64,000 nucleotides of DNA from Lolium rigidum (Eukaryota; Streptophyta; Magnoliopsida; Poales; Poaceae). The number at the start of each line of letters is the position of its first letter. Position 1 is the first letter of the stretch. Shown here in pieces: positions 12,008-24,700 of the stretch. Location: assembly GCF_022539505.1 (NCBI RefSeq), contig NC_061514.1, forward strand, positions 37,043,769-37,107,768. The letters are read 5' to 3'. A model generated the notes under the pieces. The model saw only the letters and a list, made by a program, of their open reading frames with translations, did no database searches and had not been told where the DNA came from. The translations under genes were made by a program, and so were the position numbers.

Positions 12008-12690
12008 CTACATGACTAAACCGCCTGGTTAATTATAACGAGGAGTGAAGTGTCATCTTCTCTCCCCATCCGCTGCCAATACTCCTTGAAAACGATACCG
12101 GCTCTTGACCCAACACGAGCATGCGAGAGTCTATCCAGTTTTCTTAAACACAGCCCCCCATAATATCCCCAAATCAACACCTCGAAATCGTGACCAGAAA
12201 AATAAAAGCTGGAACCGCTTATCACCCTAGAAAATGATCCTGGCAGTCTGGCACCCGCGTTGTACTTGTCCTAAGTGTTGAGACTTGAGACTTGCCAGCA
12301 GTTGCTTGCAACCACTGCAGAATAGAAAAAGCTTTATTTTTTTTTTGCGAGAAAAGAAAAGGCTTTGTTAACCACAAAGCTAACCCAATCGAAGTTGTAA
12401 AGCATCCCATCGAAGTTCTTGCCGCTTCGGCTTTGATCTTCTTGTCTCCTGTCTCTTATACAACATTGATCCTGCGGCTTCAGCTTTCGTTTAAGAGTTA
12501 TACCGGCCGGCCTTGGAGTACATGCTATGCGTAGCAGTCCACTTGAGAGTTTTTTTAAGTTGGACAGCAATAAGGGATATCCCACTCTCCCAAGAAAAGG
12601 CCATTTGGATTCCTTTGGCGGCCTGTTGTTGTAAACGGGGTAGGTGCATGCACAATATTTGTATACACCCTGAATAACAATGAGAACGCT
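12008..12690 (+). other. upstream region of the cyclase gene
   Basis: This is 0.68 kb between the Harbinger-type element and the TATA box. It contains a poly-T/A-rich patch near 12337-12360. No other feature can be supported by eye. Confidence 0.4.
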
Positions 12691-12698
12691 TATATATA
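12691..12698 (+). promoter_or_regulatory. TATA box of the cyclase gene
   Basis: TATATATA within CTTATATATAAG lies 92 bp upstream of the ATG at 12783. The spacing gives a plausible 5' leader of roughly 60 bases. Confidence 0.65.
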
Positions 12699-12782
12699 AG
12701 AAACGATTGCAAGCTTGCCGCCATTATCGTGTGAGCTTCATATAGCTCCCATTTGAGTTGATCTGGGCGTTCATCCATCACC

Positions 12783-15700
12783 ATGTGGAAGCTAACGACC
12801 GGTGCGGCTGCGGCTCGGGGACCATGGCTCCAGTCGAACAACGGCTTCCTTGGGCGGCAAGTGTGGGAGTACGACCCCGACGCTGGCACGCCGGAGGAGC
12901 GCGCCGAGGTCGAGAGGCTGCGCGAGGACTTCACCAAGCACCGCTTCGAGAGAAAGGAGTCGCAGGACCTCCTCCTCCGGTTGCAGGTATACGTCCCATA
13001 GCCGACTTGCATTATCATGCGATGTTTATACTCTTTGCTTTGGAATCTGTATCATATATGAAATTCTAATATTTTCCACGTAGAAACACAAGTCTCCACG
13101 CTCGGAGGCCCACCCTTAACTTTACGAATTGGTTCCTTGGAGCCTGCAGACGAGTTTTGATATGTGATTTTTTTTTTCAAACCATGCAGGAGAACTGCAT
13201 GTATACATGTTAAGAAGGGAGAAAATATGTGTTCTTAATTAGTTTTTTCTAGACTCTAACACATGTAAATTTTTCAGCGTGCAAAGCATGTTTTAGGAAA
13301 TATTAATAGCATGCAGTAGTAGGTTAAGAAAAAACCTTGACTGCGGTAGAACAAGAGTGGCCAAGTCCGTTCGAAAAAACACAGACATACTAGCTAGCTT
13401 AGCCCGTTCACCAAGAAAATGTTCTTTTCGGTCAAAATAGGTACACATGCTGGTCGAGTGGGAAAAAATTAACTTACACTAGCTAGCTAGAAAATAAAAA
13501 GTGCGTACATAAGCTTAGCTATAGGTGGAATTCTGAACCCTGCCAGAAAAAAAACACAAAATTTAATGCCGAAACAAGGTTATGGGTGGGAAGATTTTCC
13601 ATGATTTAACTTATGTAATATTGGAAAAAAGAAATGTACAAATGATAAATAACCTGATTGTATAGATCTATACATATGCATGGTTGAGTAGAAAGAGTAA
13701 CACATGTACATATTACTTTTACATAAACATTCATGAAACCATTTTTTTGCAAAATAAAAACAAATATATGTAATATTTTGAAAATCAGTTTTGCGGAAGG
13801 CTGCAATGCAGTAATCTTAAAATATTAATAGAAAAACTATAAACACATGATTTTTTTAGTTTACGAATCTCATATGTATTGTTGGATCTTAGCAAATTGA
13901 CTTTTCTAAAGCTAGATATCAAATCAATGTGCATAGTTATATATTATCGACTTGGTCTGTCATTCAATTACAATCAACATAAAGACCAGAAACCACAGAT
14001 ATACTAGAAATTTCTACGAAACTACAAATTAATAGTCATCATGGTTGATCCACATCATTTGAATTATTGTGAAAGTTGGATTTAAAATTAATGGCTAAGT
14101 TTAAGGAAAGAATATTACTTACATAACCATGTAGCTTCCTTTTGGCATGTTCAAGATTATGTAGTTTTGATATGTGTCCACAGTTTTTCATTTATACTCG
14201 TATTCTGTAAAGGTTTAAACGTAGAAAGTAGGAACCTTGCAAAAATGGCTTTGGCATGTTCAAGATTACGTAGTTCTGATATGTGTCCATAGTTTTTCAT
14301 TTATACTCGTAGTCTGTAAAGGTTTAAACGTAGAAAGTATAGGAGCCTTTCCTAGCCTTACAAAAATGGCTTAAACGTGCAAAGCATTGACTAGAAAGTT
14401 TCACATTTTGAAACTGCATAAGAAATTGTGAGGAAAACACACAAACCGAGGGATTAACTCTAACTACTACCTCCATTCCAATGAATGAGGATTATATTAT
14501 TTTTAAAATGTCAAACCGTATAAATTTTGAGCAAGTTTTTACAAAACATCATTAACATGTAAAATACAAAATCAATATCATTACATATATCGTGAAACAT
14601 ATTTCCATATGATATCCTTTTGGATGGTAGCACTAGTGGAAAACAGGAATTTTGCACCAGTTGGCAAGGTGCTTTAGCACCGGTTGCCCAACCGGTGCAA
14701 AGCATCCCGAGCTAAAGCCCCCCCCCCCCCCCTAGCACCGGCTATGTTACAAACCGGTGCTAAAGGGCCACCACGTGGCGGCTGCTGAGCGCCTGGGCGG
14801 AGGACTTGGCTTGACTTAAAAAAACATATTCATTTGAAGGGAGGATGTATTTAGTTTGTCACAAGTATTAGCTTCAATGAATTGCTTTCCTTTACATTTT
14901 ACCAAGAAAAAATAATAATGTTTATTTACCTTGCATATTGATGTAATAACACACATAGTTCTACTATTGAGCTAATATTATTTCCAAAACGACCCACATG
15001 TGTGTTTTGACCAATGACGCAACAATCATAATCCCACAAGTTCAGGTTTGTTAATGTTCCTTTTTGCATAGGTGATACTTTATTACCATAACACTTTTAT
15101 AGTTCTAGAACCACATTATTTCGTACCAAAAAAATGTGATATCCATTAAACCATAGTATTGTTTCTCAAAAACTTTCCACCCACTAAAATAGTTACCCTA
15201 ACATTTGCGAGGGTCACCGCGCTAGTTAGGGCAAAAGTAAAAAAACTGAGAGGGAGAAAGAGAGAGATGAAGGTGGGCGTGAGATTGGAAGTAGAAAAAT
15301 AAACTTGACAATGCGTAAATCAACAGGGAAATTATGCATGTGAAAATTTCATGTAGATTTAGTTACCAAAAAAGAGCAATGGCTATCTGACTTTTACCAC
15401 ACTTTTGATTTATATGACAAAGAGCACCCTGCAAAATAAGAGCCATATATAATTATGAGCCTGGCCTATGTGAGCTTGAGCTACAGATGACTCCTTTTAT
15501 TTTGACAAAATAATAACGGTGTCTCAAGGTTTGAAAATAATAATAAATGGATCTAGTTATATATGTAAACTATAAGTATGCAAAATCTCAATAGCAAATA
15601 TTTAATATTCTAGAATAAAATTAATAACAAAACTGTGCATTTAAGTACATTTAAAAGTAATATTTGCAAACCTTCAAAATTAGTCGGATTTTTTTCCGTT

Positions 15701-18700
15701 CTTGTGTAGTGTAGAGTAAAAGGTTTTTTTGTCGATACTTAAGGACATGTAGTGCACTGTGTACATCCTTATATATATCCAGTTTTTCAACGTTCTCAAA
15801 TTTAACGTGCTACATGTAGCTTGAACTACAAGATGATTTGAACAATCCAGAGGAGGATTTCACTTGATTATGAAAAATGAATTTAACAATAGTCATTAGT
15901 ACAACCCCTTAGTCCATGTTTTCAAAAATTCACACGTGTAGATGGAAGTGCTCTCAAGAAGGAAAAAATGATCCGCTCCGGGATTCCCCCGCGGGAGACT
16001 ATTGGGGAATACCCTAGCCCTTCTGCACCCCTCCTCCTCCCTTACCCCTCTGCCTCCATGGGCTAGGGCCGCCGGGAAAAGGCATCGCGGTGCCAGTGGT
16101 AGTGGGACCTTCCCTACCTGCACGCTAGGGTTTTTGTTGAGGCAAGTTCTTAGACGCCGAGAAAGTGAACGGCCCGGATTACTAGCAACCTTGCGACGGC
16201 TCTAATGGCGTGGCTTTGTTCCCGGGCGTCGTGGTTATCTTGCTCCTTTGCGGTGGTGTGCGGTCTCTGGTGAGGCCATCTCGAAATTAGTGAGGTAGCG
16301 TCCATGCCGCTCATGGCGACATGCCAAAATATGGCGGGTTCGGTTGGTGGTGGCAAGGTTCAGTCCAACACGGAGCGATAGGTGGACAATTGTGGTCTTG
16401 ACTTAGCAGCGCGGATGCACGGATAATGGGGCATGATCACGCGATCAGGCCTGATCTAAGCCCAACGGGCCCTGCTACTGCATCCGGAGGATGAGCACCT
16501 TATTGCTACAAACTCAATAGCTCAATTTTTAATTACATCACTTCATTAGTTTGCTTTTATGAACTAGGAAGCAATTAAAGCCTGTTTTTTGTTGAAAAGA
16601 ATGATGTTTTGCACTTGCCAACGAAATAAAAGAACAAAGTATATTGAAAAAATTAACCAAGGATATAGGAATAACTACTTTTGCATATTTTTAATTTATT
16701 TATGCAAATTTGGTGTCTGTGATGTAAAATATTTTATGTAAATTTTATTTAGGGTCCAATTACTATGATATAAGATGCATGTCCCCATTTAGCATTTTTA
16801 TGTGTGATATGAGAGATATTTATTTTCTATGTGTTATACAAATGATACCTAATTATATTTAGTAGACCAAAATGGATAAAATATGCGATATATTTTGAAT
16901 TAAAAATCATTTGAATCTGTGATGCCAAGAGGCCTGACTAAATGTTGTCGCTCATATCACCATGATATCATTTTTATGATCTTTGAAGTTTAACAATATT
17001 ATTTAAATTTGTGAAAATTAATGTTCTAAAAGAACAATTGAGTCAAATAATGAATGATGTAACAAGCCTCTGGTTATTTTGAGATTTACAATTTGAACTA
17101 TAGACACTCTAGCTTATGGGGACGTTACTTTCATATAAACTATAAACATGCCGAAGACAAAGCTCCGAACGATGCATGTCTAGTGCAAAGGAAGATTAGT
17201 TTTTGCACCACCTATCTTAATCCATAACCTAACTCTATGTGAGCCATAGGAATACATATCCCTATCTTTCCATCAGACTAGCCCAACATTATTGGACCGA
17301 TTCTTACATGGAGAGTGGAGATGGTCTATGCAGTTAGTATGCATGTAGAGATATGCGATGCCTATAATATATTCCTAACAACTGCATGCTCCATCAAATC
17401 AAGTTAGATTTATTCTTGGTTCTACCCACTGGACCTGCATGTAGCTATGGGGTGCACAGGACACCGGGTTGAAATAAAATTCTTTGTAAAATAACAACTT
17501 TTCACCATGTATGCACCGTGTAAAAGATAAATTTTATCTAGTTTGGCATCCGCATGCACCCTGGTGCTGAATCTACTAGCTCCGCCACTGGTTCTACCCA
17601 TTGCATACTTTTGGGGTCAAAATATCAATATTTATGAAACTAAACACATAGAATATAAATATATATTTTATGGTGAATCTAATGATACAAATTTAGTATA
17701 TATTTTTGATATTTTTTTCTAATAACCCGGTCATAGTTAGGGTAGTTTGACCTTTCGAAAAACTAATAGACCTTATAAGAAGGAACGGAGGGAGTACCTT
17801 TGAGTAACCTTTCTTTTACATAGTTTTTTGTTTACTCCCAATGGACAAAAAGATAAAACACACATGCTGCCAAACGTTATATTAATTTCTAAAAATATTA
17901 ATTCACTAATATGTGGGTTAATTAATGAACTTTCGTGTAGCTAGATTTGATGGAATGATTTATGTATTGTAATAGTATACATATGATTTTCAATTATTGG
18001 TCAAATTGAAATATTGGAAACGTGTATGTCATACAACTTGGGGAGCAACATTCAATATATACCATTCGATCCTTACGATGTACATTATTTACTGCAGTAT
18101 GCAAAACCAAACCCTATGGTGAATATTCCAAGACCGAGTCCTCAAAAGATCACAGATGTCACCGAAGAACTTATAACTACTTCTTTGAAGCGAGCTCTAT
18201 ATCAATATTCCACTCTTCAAGCACACGATGGACATTGGCCTGGTGATTATAGTGGAATTTTGTTCATTATGCCTATTATTGTAAGTATTTAATTCAGAAA
18301 ATTATGATACATTTGAAATATGAATAGATGCTTAATCATTTTGAACACGAGCACAATACTATTTGGATCCAAAATAACATTCAAGCATTATGATACAATG
18401 GTAACATTATTCTTATTTCTTACATACACATATTGCTGGTTGTAAGATCATGGAATAGACATGGTTTCTTGTAAAATTCAACAATCCACATATATTATAG
18501 GAATACTTCTAAATAGGTTTAGGTACAATCTTACGCGTAGATTGCCCACAAAACGGAAAGAATCCATGATTTGTAATATAGGAGTGTTGCCAAAATACAT
18601 AACATTGATGTGGAGTTCATTGAAAAGACTGAAATTACTTCTTGAGACCCTGAATATCAAATTTGTGTGAGAAAGAAAATGTGCAGTAATATGAATGAGT

Positions 18701-21700
18701 TCACCCGCTTGGCGCTATTCCGTTTATTGCAATGCACCGCCACCGATGCAAGGATTGGTCTAGTCTCTGCACAACACTATGGCTATAGGATTGTGTGATA
18801 ACAACGTGTGTGGGACCTTGCACCAACATGTGGTTGTGTTCTACGTGGCAAATAATGCAGTTCATGTCACATACATCCTTGGCATTCTGTTGGACCATTA
18901 TTCTGCCAAGCCGAACAACGTAGACTTTATTGTCTACGGGAAACCATAGTGACAGTACAAAGAATTTGCTTGTACGCACATTCAAAGGATGAAAATAGAC
19001 TCACATCATTATTGCTCCCTCCGGTTCATATTAATTGACTCTAATATGGATGTATCTAGACACATTTTAGTTCTAGATACATCCATATTGAAGTTAATTA
19101 ATATGAATCGGACGGAGTACAACATTTAAATAACTAATAAATAGTGAAAGTTTAAGAAAAACCCAAGGCCAAAGTAGCAGCAAAGAATAATTAAAAATAG
19201 GTAGCTCTAGTAATTGTGCCACATCTAACCAACAGGTGGTTTACAATCCAAGGAATAACAACCTATCATAGACGATATAATCTACACATGACAAGTAGCA
19301 ATTGAGTATATTGAATACTTTGCATGTTATTACACCGAAAAATTAACAGACAAGGGAGTAGGCTTTGTGAATTTAATTTTATGCGCACAATAAATACAAT
19401 TTTCAATATTTCCTTAGTTTTTTTAAAATTCACCTCAACCTAAATTTTTAAAAAATATTAAATGAATGTTTTATAAGGCTAGAAGGAAACTTAAGAGAGT
19501 GAGGAACATATGTTTTCTGTCCATCTAACCCATCTACTATAATAGATGGGTAGGATCATAATTTGTTTTCCTTAAATCACTTATTATTGTTGTATAGTAC
19601 TAGAAGTGCCCCCTCCAAGATCAACATGTGAGAGCCTTACATGATTAGGTTAGTTCCACCTAATAGAGCCCCCTAGGATAATTGGTTGGCAAATTGTCTC
19701 AAAAACATGTTTTGATCTGGAAAACAAAGATGAAAATAATAATCTCCTAATGCTATCCCATGACCCTAAGCACTAGTAGTCCATCATTTTACACGCTATG
19801 GAGGTTATACACATTCCCACATGACACATCTATTATTTGTAAATTGAAACCAAGTGCATATGATTGACAAAAGGTCTTTCAAATATTTCCAAGGCGGCTA
19901 ACTACTTATTTTGAGCAAGCTTGCTCAGAATTCACAAAGTCCCCTCCAATTGACAGTTCAGTGAGTAGATACTACTACTTATCATATTAACATGTTGAAT
20001 ATTTCCAAAATTTCCCCTAAACGTACATGTCGAATATTTCCAAGGCTGGAAACTACTTATCATGGTCTATTTTTAGTGCCAACCCATATTTTAGAAATCT
20101 CACAAAAGTCTAGTAAGTAGAACTTAACACCGGGTTTAGAACAACTAATTCCCACTCAAATGTAATTTTTCAAATTCATTTTTTTGTAGATGTCCTTTAA
20201 GCCTTTAATAAATCTCCAAGAATTTAGTAAGTTACCAATATAGTTGAAAAATTGAGAGATTTCATAATTCATCAATAATAATCACAACCGTTTTCTATTA
20301 AAATTGGTTAAGTAATTGATTCCCTCTTTTGATATTGGAATAATATTAATAGGGAAAACCTAAAAATGACTCCAAAATAAAATGGGAGCAAAACAAATGC
20401 AATGTGAAAATTTTATTTGTTTAAAAGTTTCCAGCCAAGTTATATATTCTTTGATAGGAATAATAATCCACTCTTACGGAGTATTTTTGTAAGCTAGCTC
20501 GGAAATCTTTGAACAAGATTTTAAAAAATTCAACATTGCTAAGGAAAATTAGAAAGACTAGCTCCCAAAATGATTGTACTTACTAATATTCTAAGTAGAA
20601 TTTTTCTGGATGTCGGACATGCTACTGGAATCTAACTAATACTATATGACATGCACTCTATTTCTTGGCTCAACGACCAAGAAAACCCTGCTACCAAAAC
20701 TAGGACTCTCAATCAATGACCTTGTGCGTGTGGGCATCACGGACAATATCATTTTACCTAAATCGCCTTCAGCAGCACTTAATCCTTGCAACAGCCCTTC
20801 GAAAAACCATTTCCCACTTCAGGCCCTTAGTAGTAGCACCACTCAAATTAGCATTTTGTGATGGGAAGCAGAGTCAACTAGATTGGCCCTTTATATTCAA
20901 GTTTTATCTGGATACGAATGTACGCAGCTGAGACGCACGGGACCCCTCCGAATCACCCACGTCGACCCAGCTGCCATGCGGTCACCCTAGCATTTAGAAA
21001 ATTGATGACACAAAAACATTTACATGCATATAATTTGTTTTGAAATGTACTTATCTCTCCTATACGCCTTTTTTTTGGTATTTTGTTTATTTTGCGGATT
21101 TTGGCTCCCTCCATATTGATTTCCGTAAAATTATCAGATATTTTCTTTATCTTGCAGATATTTTCATTATATGTTACGGGATCACTTAACACTGTACTAT
21201 CACCGGAACATCAGCGTGAGATATGCCGCTACATTTACAATCAACAGGCATAGAATAAACTCTACTATATAATTTTGTGTTGGAAGTTTAAAAGTCTTGC
21301 TTTTATCTTATTATGTAATCTCTAATATGGGCAGAACGAGGATGGAGGATGGGGAAAACAAGTTCTGGGCCCAAGTACCATGTTTGGATCATGTACGAGC
21401 TACGCGTCCTTAGTGCTTCTTGGTGCGAAGCTGGACGGTGATCAGGATGCATTGACTAAGGCGAAAAATTGGATTTTATCCCATGGAAGTGCAACTGCAA
21501 TGCCACAATGGGGAAAAGTATGGCTCTCGGTACGTGACAAAACACATGAGATGATGCTCCTTGTTACTTCGTAATAATGTGATAACAAATAGTACAAAAC
21601 TGACTATCCGGTGTGGTTTTTAGCAACCAGTACTAAGCTCATATTATTTGCTGTAAGCTAAGATTAACGTAAGTGACACGTGTGCCATCCCAGATAATTG

Positions 21701-24700
21701 GAGTATATGAATGGTCAGGAAATCATCCGATTATACCAGAATTGTGGTTGGTACCAGATTTTCTTCCTATTCACCCAGGTACTTGTTTTTACGGATCACC
21801 ATAACAATATGTCGTCTTTGATAATTTGGTGTTAACCTAATTACTTCTTGTGTACATAAATGTAAAATAATTCTTCATATGCAGGTCGATTTTGGTGTTT
21901 TACCCGGTTGGTGTATATATCAATGGCATACCTTTATGGGAAGAAATTTGTTGGGCCACTAACTCCCACAATACTATCACTTCGTGAGGACCTATATAGT
22001 ATACCTTACGAGCAGATTAACTGGGACAATGCTCGTGATTCTTGTGCCAAGGTTTGTCAACTGGTTCCTATATTTCCAACCGGTTTATATATTTTACTCT
22101 TTTGTATTTGTTAATTTATCACGTATCATTAATCAAGATCTACATATTCTTTCCCATGAAATAGAGAATATATCATTGCATAAATCTAATGCATGCATTA
22201 TTATTTATATATTTTTAACATTCATTGTTTGACAACTCATAAATCACTCCCTGTGGATATACACGACAATACATGCGGAACAGAAAGAGTTCAAAGCTCC
22301 CACACATCATGGATTTGTTAGTAGCCTACAATCTAATGTTCTGGCACATATCCCGTGTTACTGTCTAGGGGCGTTGCATCCAGAACGCCACTCAAGAGAA
22401 AATACAACAACTAGATCCAATGTATAGCATTATGGATAACCTGTATACATTACTAGGAATTTTCTTATAGGTGAACATATACTAATGGTATGCCCTTGAA
22501 GTACAACAAAACTTGTATATGTTATCTTGTAAAAATTGTTATAAATGGAGATGCACAATAAACGAAGAACGAAAAAGAAAACACTGTAGGGGACACGAGA
22601 TTTAACGTGGAAAACCCTTGCAACACACAAGGGAAAAAACCACGGGCGCCAGCCAGCAAAACTTTACTATTTTGGTGGTGTTTACAAACGCCGTGGGTGT
22701 ACAATGATGCGATGATAACCCTAGCGGCGGCTTACAGGGAAAATATATAGACGGTGGCAACGATCCGTACCGCGGGGGCTTCGCCCCCCGCACCCCCAAG
22801 GTGCACCTGCTGGGCCTCGGTGTGGGCTAACTTCAGACTCGCTTCGCTCGGCCCAAGCCTACCGCCGACGGGCCTCGCTCCGCTCGTCAGAAGTTAGCCT
22901 TTTCTTGGAATTTGGATCACAATATAACAAACTCCACCTTGAGACAAATTCCTTGTAGCATGAACTTCAACAATCACCTGAATCAACAAAGAGAACACTT
23001 GCTGGCGCCAACGGCCACTTGGGCTAGACAAGTTATACCAACCAAGCTTGAACAAAGTTCAAACTTGGACACCGGGACAGAGCTTAGTCATCATATCAGC
23101 AGGATTATCATGAGTACTAATCTTGCATACCTTCACTTTACCTTTTGCAACCACATCTCTGATTGCGTGGTACTTAATATCAATGTGCTTTGTCCTCTCA
23201 TGGAACATCTGATCTTTAGTAAGATAAATAGCACTTTGACTGTCACTGAACAACTTAATGCAAGAATTATCACCACAAAGCTCAGCATATAAACCTTTCA
23301 GCCAAACAGCTTCTTTACCTGCCTCAGCAATAGCCATGTACTCAGCCTCAGTAGTAGATTGTGCAACAACATCCTGCAAAGTAGCCTTCCAGCTAACAGC
23401 ACATCCACCAACAGTAAACACATAACCCGTGAGGGACCTTCTCTTATCCAAATCGCCAGACATAATCTGAATCCACATATCCGGCGAGCCCCTCACCAAT
23501 CCTGCCAAACCTCAAGCAAGCTTTTGATGTGCCGCGAAGGTACCTGAAAATCCACCGAACAGCTTTCCAATGTTCTTTACCAGGATTAGCCATGTATCGA
23601 CCGACCAAACTCATAGCATATGACAGATCGGGACGTGAACAAACCATGGCATACATCAAGGAACCAACGAGCACTAGAATAGGGAACTCGAGACATGTAC
23701 TCAATATCATCTTCGAGCTAGGACATTGCAAAGCCGACAACTTGAAATGAGAAGCAATAGGAGTAGTAACTCGACTTTGCATCATGCATATTAAAACGAT
23801 GAAGAACTTTCTCAATGTACTTTTCCCGACTAAGAAACAACAAACTAGACTTTCCGTCCCTTTTAATTTCCATGCCTAGTATTTTCTTAGCGGGACCAAG
23901 ATCCTTCATCTCAAACTCACTACTTAATTGATTCTTTAAAGTAGTGATCTCTTTCATGCTCTTGGCAGCAATCAACATATCATCAACATATAGCAGCAAA
24001 TAAATAGGTGATCCATTAACAAACTTGATATACACACAACTATCATACTGAGATCTCTCAAAACCATGTGTAAGCATAAATGAATCAAACCTTTTATACC
24101 ACTCGTCGTGGCGACTGTTTCGGACCATAAAGGGACCTCTTTAACTTGCAAACAAGATCCTCCTTACCGGGCACAACATAACCTTCGAGGTTGGTCCATA
24201 TATATCTCCTCCTCCAACTCACCATGCAGAAGCTGAGTCTTTACATCTAGCTGCTCAAGCTCAAGATCATGCATAGCAACAATACCAAAGAAAGCACGAA
24301 TAGAACTATGCTTCACAACCGGGGAGAAAACATCATTATAATCAACACCTGGAATTTGACTGAAACCTTTTGCTACTAACCTTGCCTTAAACCGTGGAGG
24401 CTCATTAGGAGACAAACCTTCCTTTCTTTTAAATATCCACTTGCAGCGGACAGCCTTCTTTTGTTTAGGCAAGTGCACAACATCCCATGTGCCATTCTTC
24501 TCAAGCGATTGCATCTCTTCTTGCATCGCACCTACCCACTTCTCTTTATCAACCGAAGCAATGGCTTCAGTATATGTAGCTGGTTCAATATCATGCTCCA
24601 CCTGTTCAAGCACAACTCAAAGCATAATCAACAATATCACATTCTTGAATTAATCGGGTAGGAGGTGCAATATTTCTCCTAGGGCGGTCAGCAGCAATAG

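Larger units (their letters stand above)
12987..18097 (+). other. intron 1 of the cyclase gene (5.1 kb)
   Basis: It is bounded by CAG|GTATAC and ACTGCAG|TAT. Insertions recognised are Stowaway-type pieces at 14468-14630 and 17640-17796 and a CACTA-like element at 14631-15711. A more GC-rich block at about 15960-16500 differs from the AT-rich intron and is probably a transposon remnant. Nothing else can be supported. Confidence 0.8.
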
